Below are positions 17,001 to 26,494 of a stretch of DNA of 64,000 nucleotides, piece after piece. Below the pieces are notes generated by a model. It had not been told where the DNA came from, did no database searches, and saw only the letters and a list, made by a program, of their open reading frames with translations. How positions within the stretch are numbered: the first letter of the stretch is position 1; the number at the start of each line of letters is the position of its first letter. The translations under genes and the position numbers were made by a program. The stretch comes from Phycisphaerales bacterium (GTDB taxonomy: Bacteria > Planctomycetota > UBA1135 > UBA2386), in contig JADCJE010000093.1 of NCBI GenBank assembly GCA_020247305.1, positions 1 through 64,000 of the forward strand, written 5' to 3'.

Positions 17001-17867
17001 ACGTTCACCAGCACGTCGACGGGCACGATCACGACGCTGCAGTGGGACTTCGACAACAACCCGGGGACGGTCGAGGCGACGGGCTCGCCGGTGACGCGGA
17101 CGTTCTCGTCGCCGACCAGCACGACGGTGTTCAACGTCCGTCTGCTGGCGACCGGCCCGGCGGGCAGCGCCGCGCTGACGCGCGCGCTGACGATCGTGCC
17201 GGCGAGCGAGTCGGTGACGCTGGAGTCGGTGGCCGACACCAGCATCTACGCGAACGCCGCCGGCGCGAGCACGGGCAACAGCAACGGGGCCAATGCGCAG
17301 ATGGTCTGCGGTCGGGCCTACAATCCGGTGCCGCCCATCGACAACGGCGTGCGGCGCGCGCTCCTGCGCTTCGACGTCGCCGGCGGCGTGCCGGCGGGCT
17401 CGACGGTGCTGACCGCCAGCCTGCAGATGGCCTGCACGCTGAACCCCATCAACCCGACCGGATCACAGTCGATCGCGCTGCATCGGCTGACGCGGACCTG
17501 GACGGAGGGCACGACCAACCTCGGCATCGGCCTCGGCGCCGCTGCCGCCGGCGGCGATGCGACCTGGGCGAGCGCCACGTCGGGCGGCGCGGCCGTCAAC
17601 TGGACGACGGCGGGCGGCGACTTCATCGCCGGCGCGAGCGCCAGCGCCACGGTCGACGCCGTCGGCACGTACACGTGGCCGACGAACGCGACGATGGTCA
17701 GCAACGTGCAGGGATGGCTGACCACGCCGGCACAGAACGCCGGCTGGATCGTGCGCGCCAACGAGGCCGCCGCGCAGCGCTCGGCCAAGGTGTTCGGCAC
17801 GCGCGAAGACGCCGACCCCGCGCAGCGGCCGCGCCTGACCGTCACGTTCCGCCGCCCGCTGCCGTGA
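14016..17867 (+). CDS. Giant lipoprotein: c-heme, PD40-like, PKD and DNRLRE domains
   Basis: A 1283-residue protein. It starts with a lipoprotein signal (LNACSSG, Cys20) at the ATG at 14016. Two c-type heme motifs, CTTCH (141-145) and CAPCH (184-188), suggest a small diheme region. Residues about 300-720 contain repeated PD40/TolB-like blades, each with an ATNLG..DGNG.TDVYV-like signature. Four PKD domains follow (about 725-1060), each with a WDFQNDG...FTYTTPGTF pattern. The C-terminus (about 1070-1283) matches DNRLRE/CBM96-type domains, which begin with a DTSIYAN-like motif and carry RALLRFDV. A role at the cell surface, for instance in polymer binding or electron transfer, is inferred. It is divergent from the MORN/peroxiredoxin gene. 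Confidence 0.85.
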   Translation: MPIPLVLALFTLVLVWLNACSSGLGRNLPPDDQPATTIANDNLPVGVDLGVRPSAPVGEHAVAGFVLPAFGDNPQREIALVAFTTTAAADNADGAGGRLSRDGATDGNGASDVFLAAVSAQDVERRAFSQSLAGKFRHPRCTTCHSMQAPGTTAFVSSAAANPSQPHAGPPPGPGFPALDGSTCAPCHTNATAVPIPTWKAPAASFDLRTDTVAQLAQRATLIPTGEPNHFTTDERVLWALDSGVLPTVGGRNGAADDDHDGVDEPEDRDGTPRTVPGGSAAFLREISDWNASGRVTSCTQAVRDVTLVSRAGGSPVAGNGGSRRPSLVFVRNLAFNPANPTAQPLGEAVVAFESDATNLGPADGNGATDVYVARYRVLVAEDATTTRALDGLQLQQLGVATLASAVSGGATAGNGASTQPAIGGSNGELVAFRSSATNLVAGFVDGNGAGGDVYVRQLLTNATRLASHVPASTTTGGNGDSAAPALAATGAAIAFDSAASNLLVAADGNGVRDVFHAAVDGSATFVKARSSVGAGGAEAVGGDSGAASVQVGDGGRVLVAYESRATNLGAGASAAGNVYLFDSTAGASTPLNQRITTTGNAVGDGPSSAPKVSPDGSRVAFVSAATNIDVVRQEDGNRSADVFLVEVAQLAGGAVLPFRLSVTANDGADANGASRTPALASFGAGTAFASGLLVYATSATNLGASDATDLMVSFLAETSGIAADFDVDVARGAAPLTVAFTDKSTGLPTSWDWDFENDDEVDATVQNPTFTYTTPGLYDVRLVARNANSEGTTTRVGVVRVVAPPTASFTLTPATGVAPLTVTFTDTSTESPTGWQWDFQNDGVVDSTAQNPTFTYTTPGTFNPRLVVANEAGSAATTLTGAVTAFTPVTASFTRTPASGTTPLLVSFTNTSVGATSFAWDFQNDGVVDSTAQNPTFTYSVAGTFAVRLTATGPGGTNAFTFANCVTANGPIAANFTMTVGGSPRTSAYTNETVTFTSTSTGTITTLQWDFDNNPGTVEATGSPVTRTFSSPTSTTVFNVRLLATGPAGSAALTRALTIVPASESVTLESVADTSIYANAAGASTGNSNGANAQMVCGRAYNPVPPIDNGVRRALLRFDVAGGVPAGSTVLTASLQMACTLNPINPTGSQSIALHRLTRTWTEGTTNLGIGLGAAAAGGDATWASATSGGAAVNWTTAGGDFIAGASASATVDAVGTYTWPTNATMVSNVQGWLTTPAQNAGWIVRANEAAAQRSAKVFGTREDADPAQRPRLTVTFRRPLP

Positions 17868-17943
17868 CGGCGGCGCGGGCCGTGGGCGGGATCCCGGGGG
17901 GAGTCGGCAGGACGGCGGTTCGTCGCTATCCTGCTCGCCCCCA

Positions 17944-19575
<1,632 letters not shown>

Positions 19576-19603
19576 GCGCTGGCACGCCGGCGGCCGGCGA
19601 CGG

Positions 19604-20917
19604 TCAGAAGTAGACCGTCAGCTGGAAGAAGCCGACCTGCCGGTCCTGGTTGTCGATGCCGTAGCCGATCGAGGCGTGGACGCCCGTGTCGAGCGCCTTG
19701 GCGACGAGCAGGTCGAACTCGGTGTGGCCGAGCTGGCGGTTGATCGTCGTGCCCGTCTGGCTGGCGCCGTCGTGGTCGAGCGTGAGCACCGTCGCGGTGA
19801 CGTCGAGGCCCCAGCCCGGCTTCAGCATCACGCTGAGCTGCCACGTGTCGAGGTCGCTGCGCCACGCGCCCGCGTACTGGTGCAGCAGGCCGGCGCTGTT
19901 GAAGTCGCCGGGGTTGATCTGCAGCGAGCCTTCGCTGTCGGTGCGCGTGACCGCGACCTCGTGGAACAGGTCCGACATCTTGCGGCCGACCTTGAGGCGG
20001 TACGCGGTCGGGTCCGGGTCGGGTCCGGTCGACGCCGTCAGGCCCGGGTCGTTGCTGTCGACGCGCTGCGCCGCCTCGCCGTACCACTTCAGGTCGACCG
20101 GCAGGTTGCCCTTGGCGTCGACGCCCCACCAGTGGTCGTTGCTGTAGTCGCGGTACGCGGAGCTGACGGCGGCGTCGCCGTCCTGCGTGCCGGCCAGGAC
20201 GTAGGCGCCGAACTGCGTCAGCAGGCCGTCGTCGCAGACCGCCCACTTCGCGGTCGCGCCGGCGAAGCGCGTGCCGTCGCGGTCGGCCGTCTGCAGCGGG
20301 CCGTAGTCGTCGAACAGGAACGCCTCGACGTCGACGGGGCCGAACTTGCGGCCGACCCAGACGCCGGTGAACGTCGACGGGAACTGCAGGAAGTCGCACG
20401 AGCCGAGGATCAGGCCGTTGCTCAAGAAGTAGTCGCTGCGGCCGACCCGGATCTCCTCGCCGAGCCCGAGCAGGTCCTTCGAGGCGACGTACGCCATCGA
20501 GATCTTGTTGTACTGCTCGTTCGGGGCGTTGGCCGTGCCGCCGAGCGCGTCGGAGTAGCTCTCCGAGCCGGCCCAGGTCTCGGCGAACAGGAACTCCACC
20601 TTGGCGCGGACCTTCTCCGTCGCCTGGAAGTTCATCTGGATGCGGCCGCGTGTCGCCTGCTGGTCGGCCTCGCCGCCGCCGGGGTACGGCGCGTCGTTGG
20701 GCGCCGTGCCGCCGCGCACGCGCAGGCGCAGGTCGCCGGTGATCGCCAGCTGCTTGCTGCGCAGCGACACGCCGGTGTCGAGGCGTTCGATCTCGGAGCC
20801 GCGCGGCGCGAAGCTCCAGCACTGCATGTACGGGTCGTAGCAGTTCTGCGCCGCGGCGTGCGACGCAAGGGAAGCCGCGGCGGCGAGGCCGGCGGCGAGA
20901 GAGAGCACGTTCTTCAT
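19604..20917 (-). CDS. Porin / alginate-export-like outer-membrane protein
   Basis: A 437-residue exported protein with a clear signal peptide (MKNVLSLAAGLAAAASLASHAAAQ) that decides the ATG at 20917 even though the frame is open upstream. The mature protein shows regularly spaced amphipathic strands (LRLRVRGG, RGRIQMNFQATEKVRAKVEFLFAET, VGRSDYFLSNG) and ends in Phe (VGFFQLTVYF), as large barrels do. The layout resembles alginate-export/porin barrels of 16-18 strands. The substrate cannot be told. It ends 28 bases from the convergent ABC-F gene. Confidence 0.7.
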   Translation of the reverse strand: MKNVLSLAAGLAAAASLASHAAAQNCYDPYMQCWSFAPRGSEIERLDTGVSLRSKQLAITGDLRLRVRGGTAPNDAPYPGGGEADQQATRGRIQMNFQATEKVRAKVEFLFAETWAGSESYSDALGGTANAPNEQYNKISMAYVASKDLLGLGEEIRVGRSDYFLSNGLILGSCDFLQFPSTFTGVWVGRKFGPVDVEAFLFDDYGPLQTADRDGTRFAGATAKWAVCDDGLLTQFGAYVLAGTQDGDAAVSSAYRDYSNDHWWGVDAKGNLPVDLKWYGEAAQRVDSNDPGLTASTGPDPDPTAYRLKVGRKMSDLFHEVAVTRTDSEGSLQINPGDFNSAGLLHQYAGAWRSDLDTWQLSVMLKPGWGLDVTATVLTLDHDGASQTGTTINRQLGHTEFDLLVAKALDTGVHASIGYGIDNQDRQVGFFQLTVYF

Positions 20918-21236
20918 CGGATCAGCGTTCTTGCAGGGGGTTGGGGAGCGAAGAGGCCACCCACCGTGCAAGGCTCCAACGAACGTGCGCGCCGAGGGAG
21001 CTGGGCCGCACGCGCGGCTCAGCGAGGCCGACCGGCCCCTCGACCCGACACGGTCCTGCACCGTGGGGTCGTCGGCTCGCCTCAAGTGTGAGGGAGGCGC
21101 AGCGGCAAAATCAGCCGGATCGGCATCGCGAGCAGGGTGACGGCGAGGCGTCGCTGCCGCAAACAATCGCGGCCGCCGTGACAACGGTGTCGCAAGTCCC
21201 TGGGCGACCGACCGGCACGGCGGCTACAACGCCGCG
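20918..21236. other. Divergent intergenic region, no gene seen
   Basis: About 320 bases between the divergent porin and glycosyltransferase genes. I find no family-like open frame or RNA gene. It presumably holds promoters for both, but no clear -35/-10 pair stands out. Confidence 0.5.
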
Positions 21237-22379
21237 ATGACGGCCGCCCTGGTCGCCCTCGCCCTGCTGTGGGCCGCGTGGACCCTGCACGACCTCGTCG
21301 CCGTGCGGCGGCTACCCGGACTGCCGGCGCTGCCGGACGGCGCAGCGGCGACGCCGCCGCGGGTCGACGCGGTGTTCGCAGTGCGCGACGACCGCGCCGA
21401 CGCCACGGCCGCGGCGCGCACGCTGCTCGACCAGCGCGGCGTCGACCTGCGCGTGGTCGCCGTGGACGACCGCAGCACGGACGGCACCGGCGAGGCCCTG
21501 GCTGTGCTCGCCGCGGCTGAACCGCGCCTGCGCTGCGCTGCGGTGCGCACACTGCCTGACGGCTGGCTCGGCAAGCCGCACGCGCTCACACTCGGCGTCG
21601 CGGCGACGCGGGCCGACACGCCGTGGCTGCTGTTCGGCGACGGCGACACGCGGCTCGCGCCGGACGCCGTCGCGCGCGCGATCGCAGCCGCAGAAGCGCA
21701 CGGCGCCGACCACGTCTGCCTGCTGCCGCAGCACCGCGACACGACATGGGCCGGCCGCGCGTGCCTGCTGGCCTTCCACCTCACAGTGCAGCGCCGCATC
21801 GCGCAGGTCAACGCGCGCCGGCAGCGCGGCTTCGTCGGCACCGGCGCGTTCACGCTGGTGCGTCGCGACGCCTACCGCGGGATCGGCGGCCACGAGGCGC
21901 TGCGCTTCGAAGCGCTCGACGACGTCATGCTCGGCGCGCTGCTGTTCCGCGCTGGCTTCCGCACGCGCGCGTGGCTCGCGCCCGACGCGTTCTCGATCGC
22001 GTGGGGCCGCACGCCGCGCGACCTCGTGCGCGTCGTCACCAAGAACATGTTCGCCGTGCTGCGCTACCGCACGGCGCTCGCGGCCGCGGCGATCGCCGCC
22101 GGCTTCGCGCTGCCCCTCGGTTCGTTGTTCGCGCCGTTGTGGGCCGGACCGGCGGGCTGGTGGCCGTGCGCCGCGTACCTCGCAACCGGCGTGCCGGGCG
22201 TGCTGCTGGCGCGGCGCATGGGCTGGGAAGCAAGCACGGGCCTCGCCGTGCCGCTTTCGCGGCTGCTGCTGCCGGTGGCGATGGCGGTCTCCACGGCGAC
22301 GACGCTCGCGCGCGCCGGCATCGTCTGGCGCGGCACGCGCTACGCACTGGCCGACCTGCGCGCGCGCATGGTGCGCTGA
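21237..22379 (+). CDS. Membrane glycosyltransferase, family 2
   Basis: A 380-residue protein with an N-terminal membrane segment (about 3-20), a GT2 catalytic domain (about 40-275) and three or four C-terminal transmembrane segments (about 280-360). The GT-A motifs are VDDRSTDGT near 96-104, the DGDT metal site near 135-138 and the ALDDVMLG acid motif near 222-230. The arrangement resembles HpnB and related enzymes that glycosylate lipid acceptors. The sugar and the acceptor cannot be inferred. The ATG at 21237 gives the first membrane segment. Confidence 0.85.
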   Translation: MTAALVALALLWAAWTLHDLVAVRRLPGLPALPDGAAATPPRVDAVFAVRDDRADATAAARTLLDQRGVDLRVVAVDDRSTDGTGEALAVLAAAEPRLRCAAVRTLPDGWLGKPHALTLGVAATRADTPWLLFGDGDTRLAPDAVARAIAAAEAHGADHVCLLPQHRDTTWAGRACLLAFHLTVQRRIAQVNARRQRGFVGTGAFTLVRRDAYRGIGGHEALRFEALDDVMLGALLFRAGFRTRAWLAPDAFSIAWGRTPRDLVRVVTKNMFAVLRYRTALAAAAIAAGFALPLGSLFAPLWAGPAGWWPCAAYLATGVPGVLLARRMGWEASTGLAVPLSRLLLPVAMAVSTATTLARAGIVWRGTRYALADLRARMVR

Positions 22380-22439
22380 GTTCGGCGGCGCGGCAGACGG
22401 GGTTGGCGGACGACCGCGAAGAGGACCTGTCCTGGTCCC

Positions 22440-22691
22440 GTGGCCTTGGACGACACCCATCCGCGCGTTCGCTCCGTCATGACGCAGCGCCTGCGCGCAA
22501 TGACGCCGACCGAGCGCTTCGCGATGGCCGCGGAGATGACGGACTTCGTCTGCGAGCAGTCCCTGGCTGCGATCGCCGCCACGATGCCCGACGCGTCGCC
22601 GCAGGAGGTGCAGCTGCGCTGGTGCGAGTTGCACTACGGCAAGCCGTTGACCGACCGACTGCGCGCCTACCTCGCGGCCGGGAAGGCATGA
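22440..22691 (+). CDS. Small protein paired with a nucleotidyltransferase-like gene
   Basis: An 83-residue, mainly helical protein (RAMTPTERFAMAAEMTDFVCEQ...WCELHYGKPLTDRLRAYLA). Small helical proteins of this type are commonly encoded just before a nucleotidyltransferase-fold protein in two-gene units of unknown or toxin-antitoxin-like function. Its stop overlaps an ATG at 22688 as ATGA, the usual coupling, but the second gene is damaged. The GTG at 22440 is used here; the ATG at 22479 is an alternative start. Confidence 0.55.
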   Translation: MALDDTHPRVRSVMTQRLRAMTPTERFAMAAEMTDFVCEQSLAAIAATMPDASPQEVQLRWCELHYGKPLTDRLRAYLAAGKA

Positions 22692-22967
22692 GCGGCGATC
22701 GCGTCCTTTGCACGCCACAGGATGGCCAGGCTCGTCGGCGCCGGGAACGGCCGCGAGTTCCGCTTCGCGACCCCGGAAGACGTCGTGCTGCACAAGCTCG
22801 ACAGGTTTCGCCAGGGCGGCGAGACGAGCGACCGCCAGTGGTCCGACATCCTCGGCGTGCTGCGCGTCCAGGCCGGTCGGCTCGACCTCGACTCCATGAA
22901 GCAATGGGCGCCTGTGCTCGCGGTGGCGGACCTGCTCGAGCGCGCATTCGCCGACGCCGCGCGCTGA
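22688..22967 (+). pseudogene. Truncated nucleotidyltransferase-like protein
   Basis: The 3' part encodes FRFATPEDVVLHKLDRFRQGG, then SDRQWSDILGVLRVQAGRLDL and ADLLERAFADA, which matches the C-terminal half of a nucleotidyltransferase-like family whose members are about 190 residues. The N-terminal half with the catalytic G(S/G)...D.D residues is missing. The ATG at 22688 that overlaps the upstream gene reads only 11 codons before leaving the frame of the preserved part, so an internal deletion with a frame change is likely. The remaining 81-residue frame (from ATG 22722) might still be translated. Confidence 0.6.
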
Positions 22968-22977
22968 CGAGCTCCGC

Positions 22978-24336
22978 TCACCCTAGCCCGAACCCCAACC
23001 GCCGCAGCTCGTCGGCCAGCGTGCGCCGCGCGGCGAGGTAGCTGCTGCCTTCGCCCCACGCCGCGGCGATGCGCTCGCTCCAGCCCTTGTCGAGGTTGAC
23101 CGGCTTGCCCTGGTAGCCGCCGCGTTCGGCGTTGGTGCGCGCGGCCCACGCACGGATCACCGCGTCCGTGCCGTCGATCGCGGCGTCGGCGGCCGCCGCG
23201 TCGTAGCGCTCCCAGTGCAGCACGCCCGGCAGCGGCATGCGGCCGCGCGGCACGGGATCGTCGGTCGGCACGCCGATCGCCATGCCGAACAGCACGAAGC
23301 AGTGCGGCGGCAGCGCCAGCAGTTGCGCGAGTTCGAGCGGATGGTTGCGCGCCGCGCCGATCATGCAGGCGCCGAGCCCTTCGGCTTCGGCGGCCAGCTG
23401 CAGGTTCTGCCCGAGCAGCGCCGCGTCGACGACGGCCTGCAGGAACAGCTCCAGGCTCTGCGTCTGCAGCGACGCGCCATGCCGTCCGCACGCCGCCGCG
23501 AGCTTGTGCAGGTCGGCGCAGACGGCGGCGAACACCGGCGCCTCTGCGATGTGCGCCTGCCCGCTGCACAGCCGCGCGCATGCGCCCTTCTGCTCGGCGT
23601 CCTGCACGAGTACGACGCTGTAGGCCTGGATCCAGCTCGACGTCGACGCGTGGCGCGCGGCGTCGACGAGCCGTTCGAGCTGCGCCTTCGGCACCGGCGT
23701 CGGCGCATACGCGCGATGGCTGCGGTGCGCGAACATCTGCGCGACGGTCGGCAGCGGCCCGCCGTGCAGCGCGCAGACCGCCGCGCGGTGGTCCTCGGGC
23801 CGGTCGAGGTCGGCGAGCGTCCACGGGTTGCTCGTCGGCAGCGCGCGCACGCGCGAAGGCGCGCGGCGCACGAGGTCGCGCAGCACGGCGGTCGGCTCTG
23901 CGATCTCGGCGAACACGGCGCGCGCGAACGCGACCGGGTGGCCGGGACGGCCGCGGAACAGCGGCAACGCGACGCCAGCGCCCATGCGCACCGCGGCGAC
24001 GAGCGCGAGCACGGTGTCGGCGGCGACGAGCGCGTGGTCGACGGGGAACACGACCACGACGTCGACGCCTTCGGGCAGCGCGCGTTCGGCGGCGCGCAGG
24101 CTGTCGGCCATCTCGCCGCCGGACGGCACGACGACGGCCTGCACGGCGAGACCGGCTGGCAGCGGCTCGGCGCCCTCGCGCCGCACGACCAGCACGTCGT
24201 CGACGCCGGCGTCGCGGCAGGTCTGCACGACGCGCGCGATCGCCGGGACGCCGGCGAGGTCGAGCAGCGCCTTGTCGGCGCCCATGCGCACGCCGCGTCC
24301 GGCCGCCGGCACGATCGCCACGACGCGCGGCGTCAT
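22978..24336 (-). CDS. MobA-like nucleotidyltransferase fused to a nitroreductase
   Basis: A 452-residue two-domain protein. Residues 1-190 are a MobA/MocA-type NTP transferase: VPAAGRGVRMGADK with Lys22 (nucleotide-binding loop), FPVDHA near 97-102 and GRPGHPVAF near 129-137. These are the marks of molybdenum-cofactor nucleotidyltransferases. Residues about 195-452 form a flavin nitroreductase (NfsA/NfnB fold): HRSHRAYAPTPVPKAQLERLVDAARHASTS begins the FMN-binding region (given here in outline), with the later segment EAEGLGACMIGAARNHP and a C-terminal KGWSERI. I know of no standard enzyme with this pairing. It starts 4 bases after pyrE ends, so they are co-transcribed. Confidence 0.85.
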   Translation of the reverse strand: MTPRVVAIVPAAGRGVRMGADKALLDLAGVPAIARVVQTCRDAGVDDVLVVRREGAEPLPAGLAVQAVVVPSGGEMADSLRAAERALPEGVDVVVVFPVDHALVAADTVLALVAAVRMGAGVALPLFRGRPGHPVAFARAVFAEIAEPTAVLRDLVRRAPSRVRALPTSNPWTLADLDRPEDHRAAVCALHGGPLPTVAQMFAHRSHRAYAPTPVPKAQLERLVDAARHASTSSWIQAYSVVLVQDAEQKGACARLCSGQAHIAEAPVFAAVCADLHKLAAACGRHGASLQTQSLELFLQAVVDAALLGQNLQLAAEAEGLGACMIGAARNHPLELAQLLALPPHCFVLFGMAIGVPTDDPVPRGRMPLPGVLHWERYDAAAADAAIDGTDAVIRAWAARTNAERGGYQGKPVNLDKGWSERIAAAWGEGSSYLAARRTLADELRRLGFGLG

Positions 24337-24340
24337 CAGC

Positions 24341-24907
24341 TCACTTCCCGCGGATCTCGCTGAGCGTCAGCAGGCAGTCGGTCTTCCATTCCTTGCGGAA
24401 GGCGTCGGCGTCCGGGTCCTCGCGGTCGGCGATCGCCATGACGACGACGGGCACCGCACCCGCGGCGAGCACGGCGTCGATCGCCTTCTTCGCCGAGCCG
24501 CCGGTGGTCACCGTGTCCTCCAGGATCGCGACCTTCTCGCCCTTGTCGAGGTCGCCCTCGATCAGGCTGCCGGTGCCGTGGCCCTTGGCCTCCTTGCGCA
24601 CGAGGAAGGCCTTGAGGTTCTGGCCGGTCTCGAAGCTCAGCGCCGCGACCGCGCTCGCGAGCGGATCGGCGCCGATCGTCAGGCCGCCGACGGCGGTGAT
24701 GCCGGGGTAGTTCTTCAGCTTCTCCAGCAGCAGCTTGGCGATCAGCCACAGCCCTTCGGGGTGCAGGCTGACCTTCTTGCCGTTGATGTAGAACGTCGAG
24801 CGCTTGCCCGACGCGAGCACGATGTCGATGCCGTCCTTGTAGGCGCGTTCGCGGACGAGCTGGAGGAGGCGGTTCTTGCCCGCCTTGGGGTCGAAGGGCG
24901 TGTTCAC
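24341..24907 (-). CDS. pyrE: Orotate phosphoribosyltransferase
   Basis: PyrE joins orotate to PRPP in UMP synthesis. The 188-residue protein has the family's features: FYINGKKVSLHPEG (substrate hood), VGGLTIGADPLASAVA, FLVRKEAKGHGTG and the PRPP loop VAILEDTVTTGGSAKKAI. The start is the GTG at 24907 (MNTPFDPKAGKNRLLQLV); the frame is open upstream but only this start gives the normal N-terminus. The MobA/nitroreductase gene follows after 4 bases; the FG-GAP gene lies 74 bases upstream in the same direction. Confidence 0.95.
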   Translation of the reverse strand: MNTPFDPKAGKNRLLQLVRERAYKDGIDIVLASGKRSTFYINGKKVSLHPEGLWLIAKLLLEKLKNYPGITAVGGLTIGADPLASAVAALSFETGQNLKAFLVRKEAKGHGTGSLIEGDLDKGEKVAILEDTVTTGGSAKKAIDAVLAAGAVPVVVMAIADREDPDADAFRKEWKTDCLLTLSEIRGK

Positions 24908-24981
24908 GGGGCGAGCAGCATTGCCGCGGAGGAAACGCTTTTCCACCCGCGGCGACGCAGCCCCCGCCGGCCATCGGCCGG

Positions 24982-26322
24982 CTACTTCGCCGGCGCCGCG
25001 GCCTTCTTCGCCGCGAGGTTCTCGTACAGCCAGACGAACGACTGGCGCTGGCGCGGCGGCACCAGCGTGGCGAGCTCCTTCACGGCCGCCGAGCGGTCCT
25101 TGCGGATGGCCTCGAAGTCGGCCTGCCGCGCCTGGTAGCGCTCCGTGTAGAGCGTGTCGCGCGCCTCGCCGACGGCGTCGCCGAGGCCGGCGTTGACCTC
25201 CTTGAGGACCTGCTGGAAGCGCGCGTCGCAGTCCTTCTGCGCGGCTTGCAGCGCGGCGACGCGGGCCTGCTGGGCCGCGTCGAGAGGCTTGGGTGCTTCC
25301 TGCCAGTGCGAGTACGCGCCGACCAGCATGTCGAGGTCGCCGTCGCCGTCGACGTCGCCGAAGTCCATGTACAGCCCGGCATCTGGCCGTGCTGGCGCGT
25401 CGCCGACGTGGTCCTGCTTGCTGCGCGCGAGCAGCTCGATCGGCGCGCCCCACGCGGCCGCCTTGCCGTCGCCGACGTTGGGCCACACCCACACGCCGCC
25501 GCCGTCGCCGTCGCCGAACGGCCCGCCCATGCTGCCGCACGCGAGGTCCTGCTTGCCGTCGCCATTCCAGTCGACGAGCCGCATGGTCGCGACCGTGCCC
25601 GGCACGTCGATCGGCGCGCCCGCCGCGGTCACCGGCTGGTTGACGAGGTCGAACGCCGGCTTGCCGGGCGAACCGTCGTTGCGACGCCAGAACACGCGGC
25701 CGCTCTTGTGGTCGCCGAGCAGCAGGTCGAGGTCGCCATCGCCGTCCATGTCGAACGCAAGCGTCGAGGTGGCATGCGCCTCGCCCTCATGGCCCGGCGC
25801 GTCGTAGGCGTGCGTGCTGTCCCACTTCTTGGTGTCGAAATTCCAGAAGTTGTTGACCACGATGCGCTTGCCGTCGCGGCCGAGGATCTGCTCCGGCTTC
25901 TGCCAGCCTTGCTTGCTGCCGCGGCTCAGGTGCGGCGAACCGTCGAAGATGCCGGCGACGATGTCGAGCTTGCCGTCCGCGTCGAAGTCCACGAACTGTG
26001 GACTCATGCCGATGCATCACCAGTTGTCGAAGTCGAGCGGCTTGCCGTCGGCGGCGAGCACCTTGGTCTCGGCGCCGTAGACCGGCGCGTCCGCGGCGGC
26101 GTTGCCGCGCGGCGCCATGGTCAGCACGCCCGGGAGGTCGCCGACGACGACGTCGACGCGGCCGTCGCCGTCGAGGTCGTGCAGGACCGGCGACGGGTAG
26201 AGGCGCTTCTCGCCGAGAAACGTCTCGCCGGCCTTGAGGCGCACCGGCGGCGCGAACTGCGGGGACTGCGCGGCGGCAGTCGCCGCAGCACAGAAGACGA
26301 CGGGCAGGACGAGGACTCGCAT
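24982..26322 (-). CDS. FG-GAP/VCBS-repeat protein with in-frame UGA: candidate selenoprotein
   Basis: Two open frames, 26388-26017 and 26007-24982, are in the same phase and together make one exported FG-GAP protein interrupted by a single TGA (26019-26017). Read through, it is 446 residues: a signal peptide (MRVLVLPVVFCAAATAAAQ, start ATG 26322), Ca-binding propeller repeats with D.DGDG motifs on both sides of the stop (LHDLDGDGRVDVVVGD at 48-62; FVDFDADGKLDIVAG and AFDMDGDGDLDLLLGD after it) and a helical C-terminal region. The UGA is codon 102, directly followed by Cys103 (NW-UGA-CIGMSPQ), so a Sec-Cys pair is predicted. A hairpin of SECIS type begins 12 bases after the UGA. The alternative is a simple nonsense mutation or restart at the nearby ATG. 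FG-GAP proteins are not a classic selenoprotein family. Confidence 0.6.
25986..26004 (-). promoter_or_regulatory. Bacterial SECIS-like hairpin after the in-frame UGA
   Basis: On the minus strand, arms AGTCCAC (26004-25998) and GTGGACT (25992-25986) form a perfect 7-bp stem (8 with a G-U pair) around loop AGTTC. The loop begins 19 bases after the UGA and has G as its second base. These fit the described bacterial SECIS rules: upper stem of at least 4 bp, small loop with an early G, and 16-37 bases from the UGA. Confidence 0.6.
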
Positions 26323-26494
26323 GGCGCCGCGCAGTGTATCCGGCGGGGCGCAGCGGCCGCGGCCCCCATCCGGACGCCGCCGTGGCACGGGTGAGGACGC
26401 GCGGCAACGCGCGGCGGCGGCGCCGCGAGTCCGAGGGCGACGCCTGCGCGCCGTTCGCGATCAGGCCGCCGGCGGGTACCATGCGCCGCCGCGC

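Noticed and set aside
26005..26017. The ATG shortly after the UGA as an independent start of a second gene
   Set aside because: There is no ribosome-binding sequence before it, and the two parts are a single FG-GAP protein. An internal restart remains possible but is less likely than Sec decoding.
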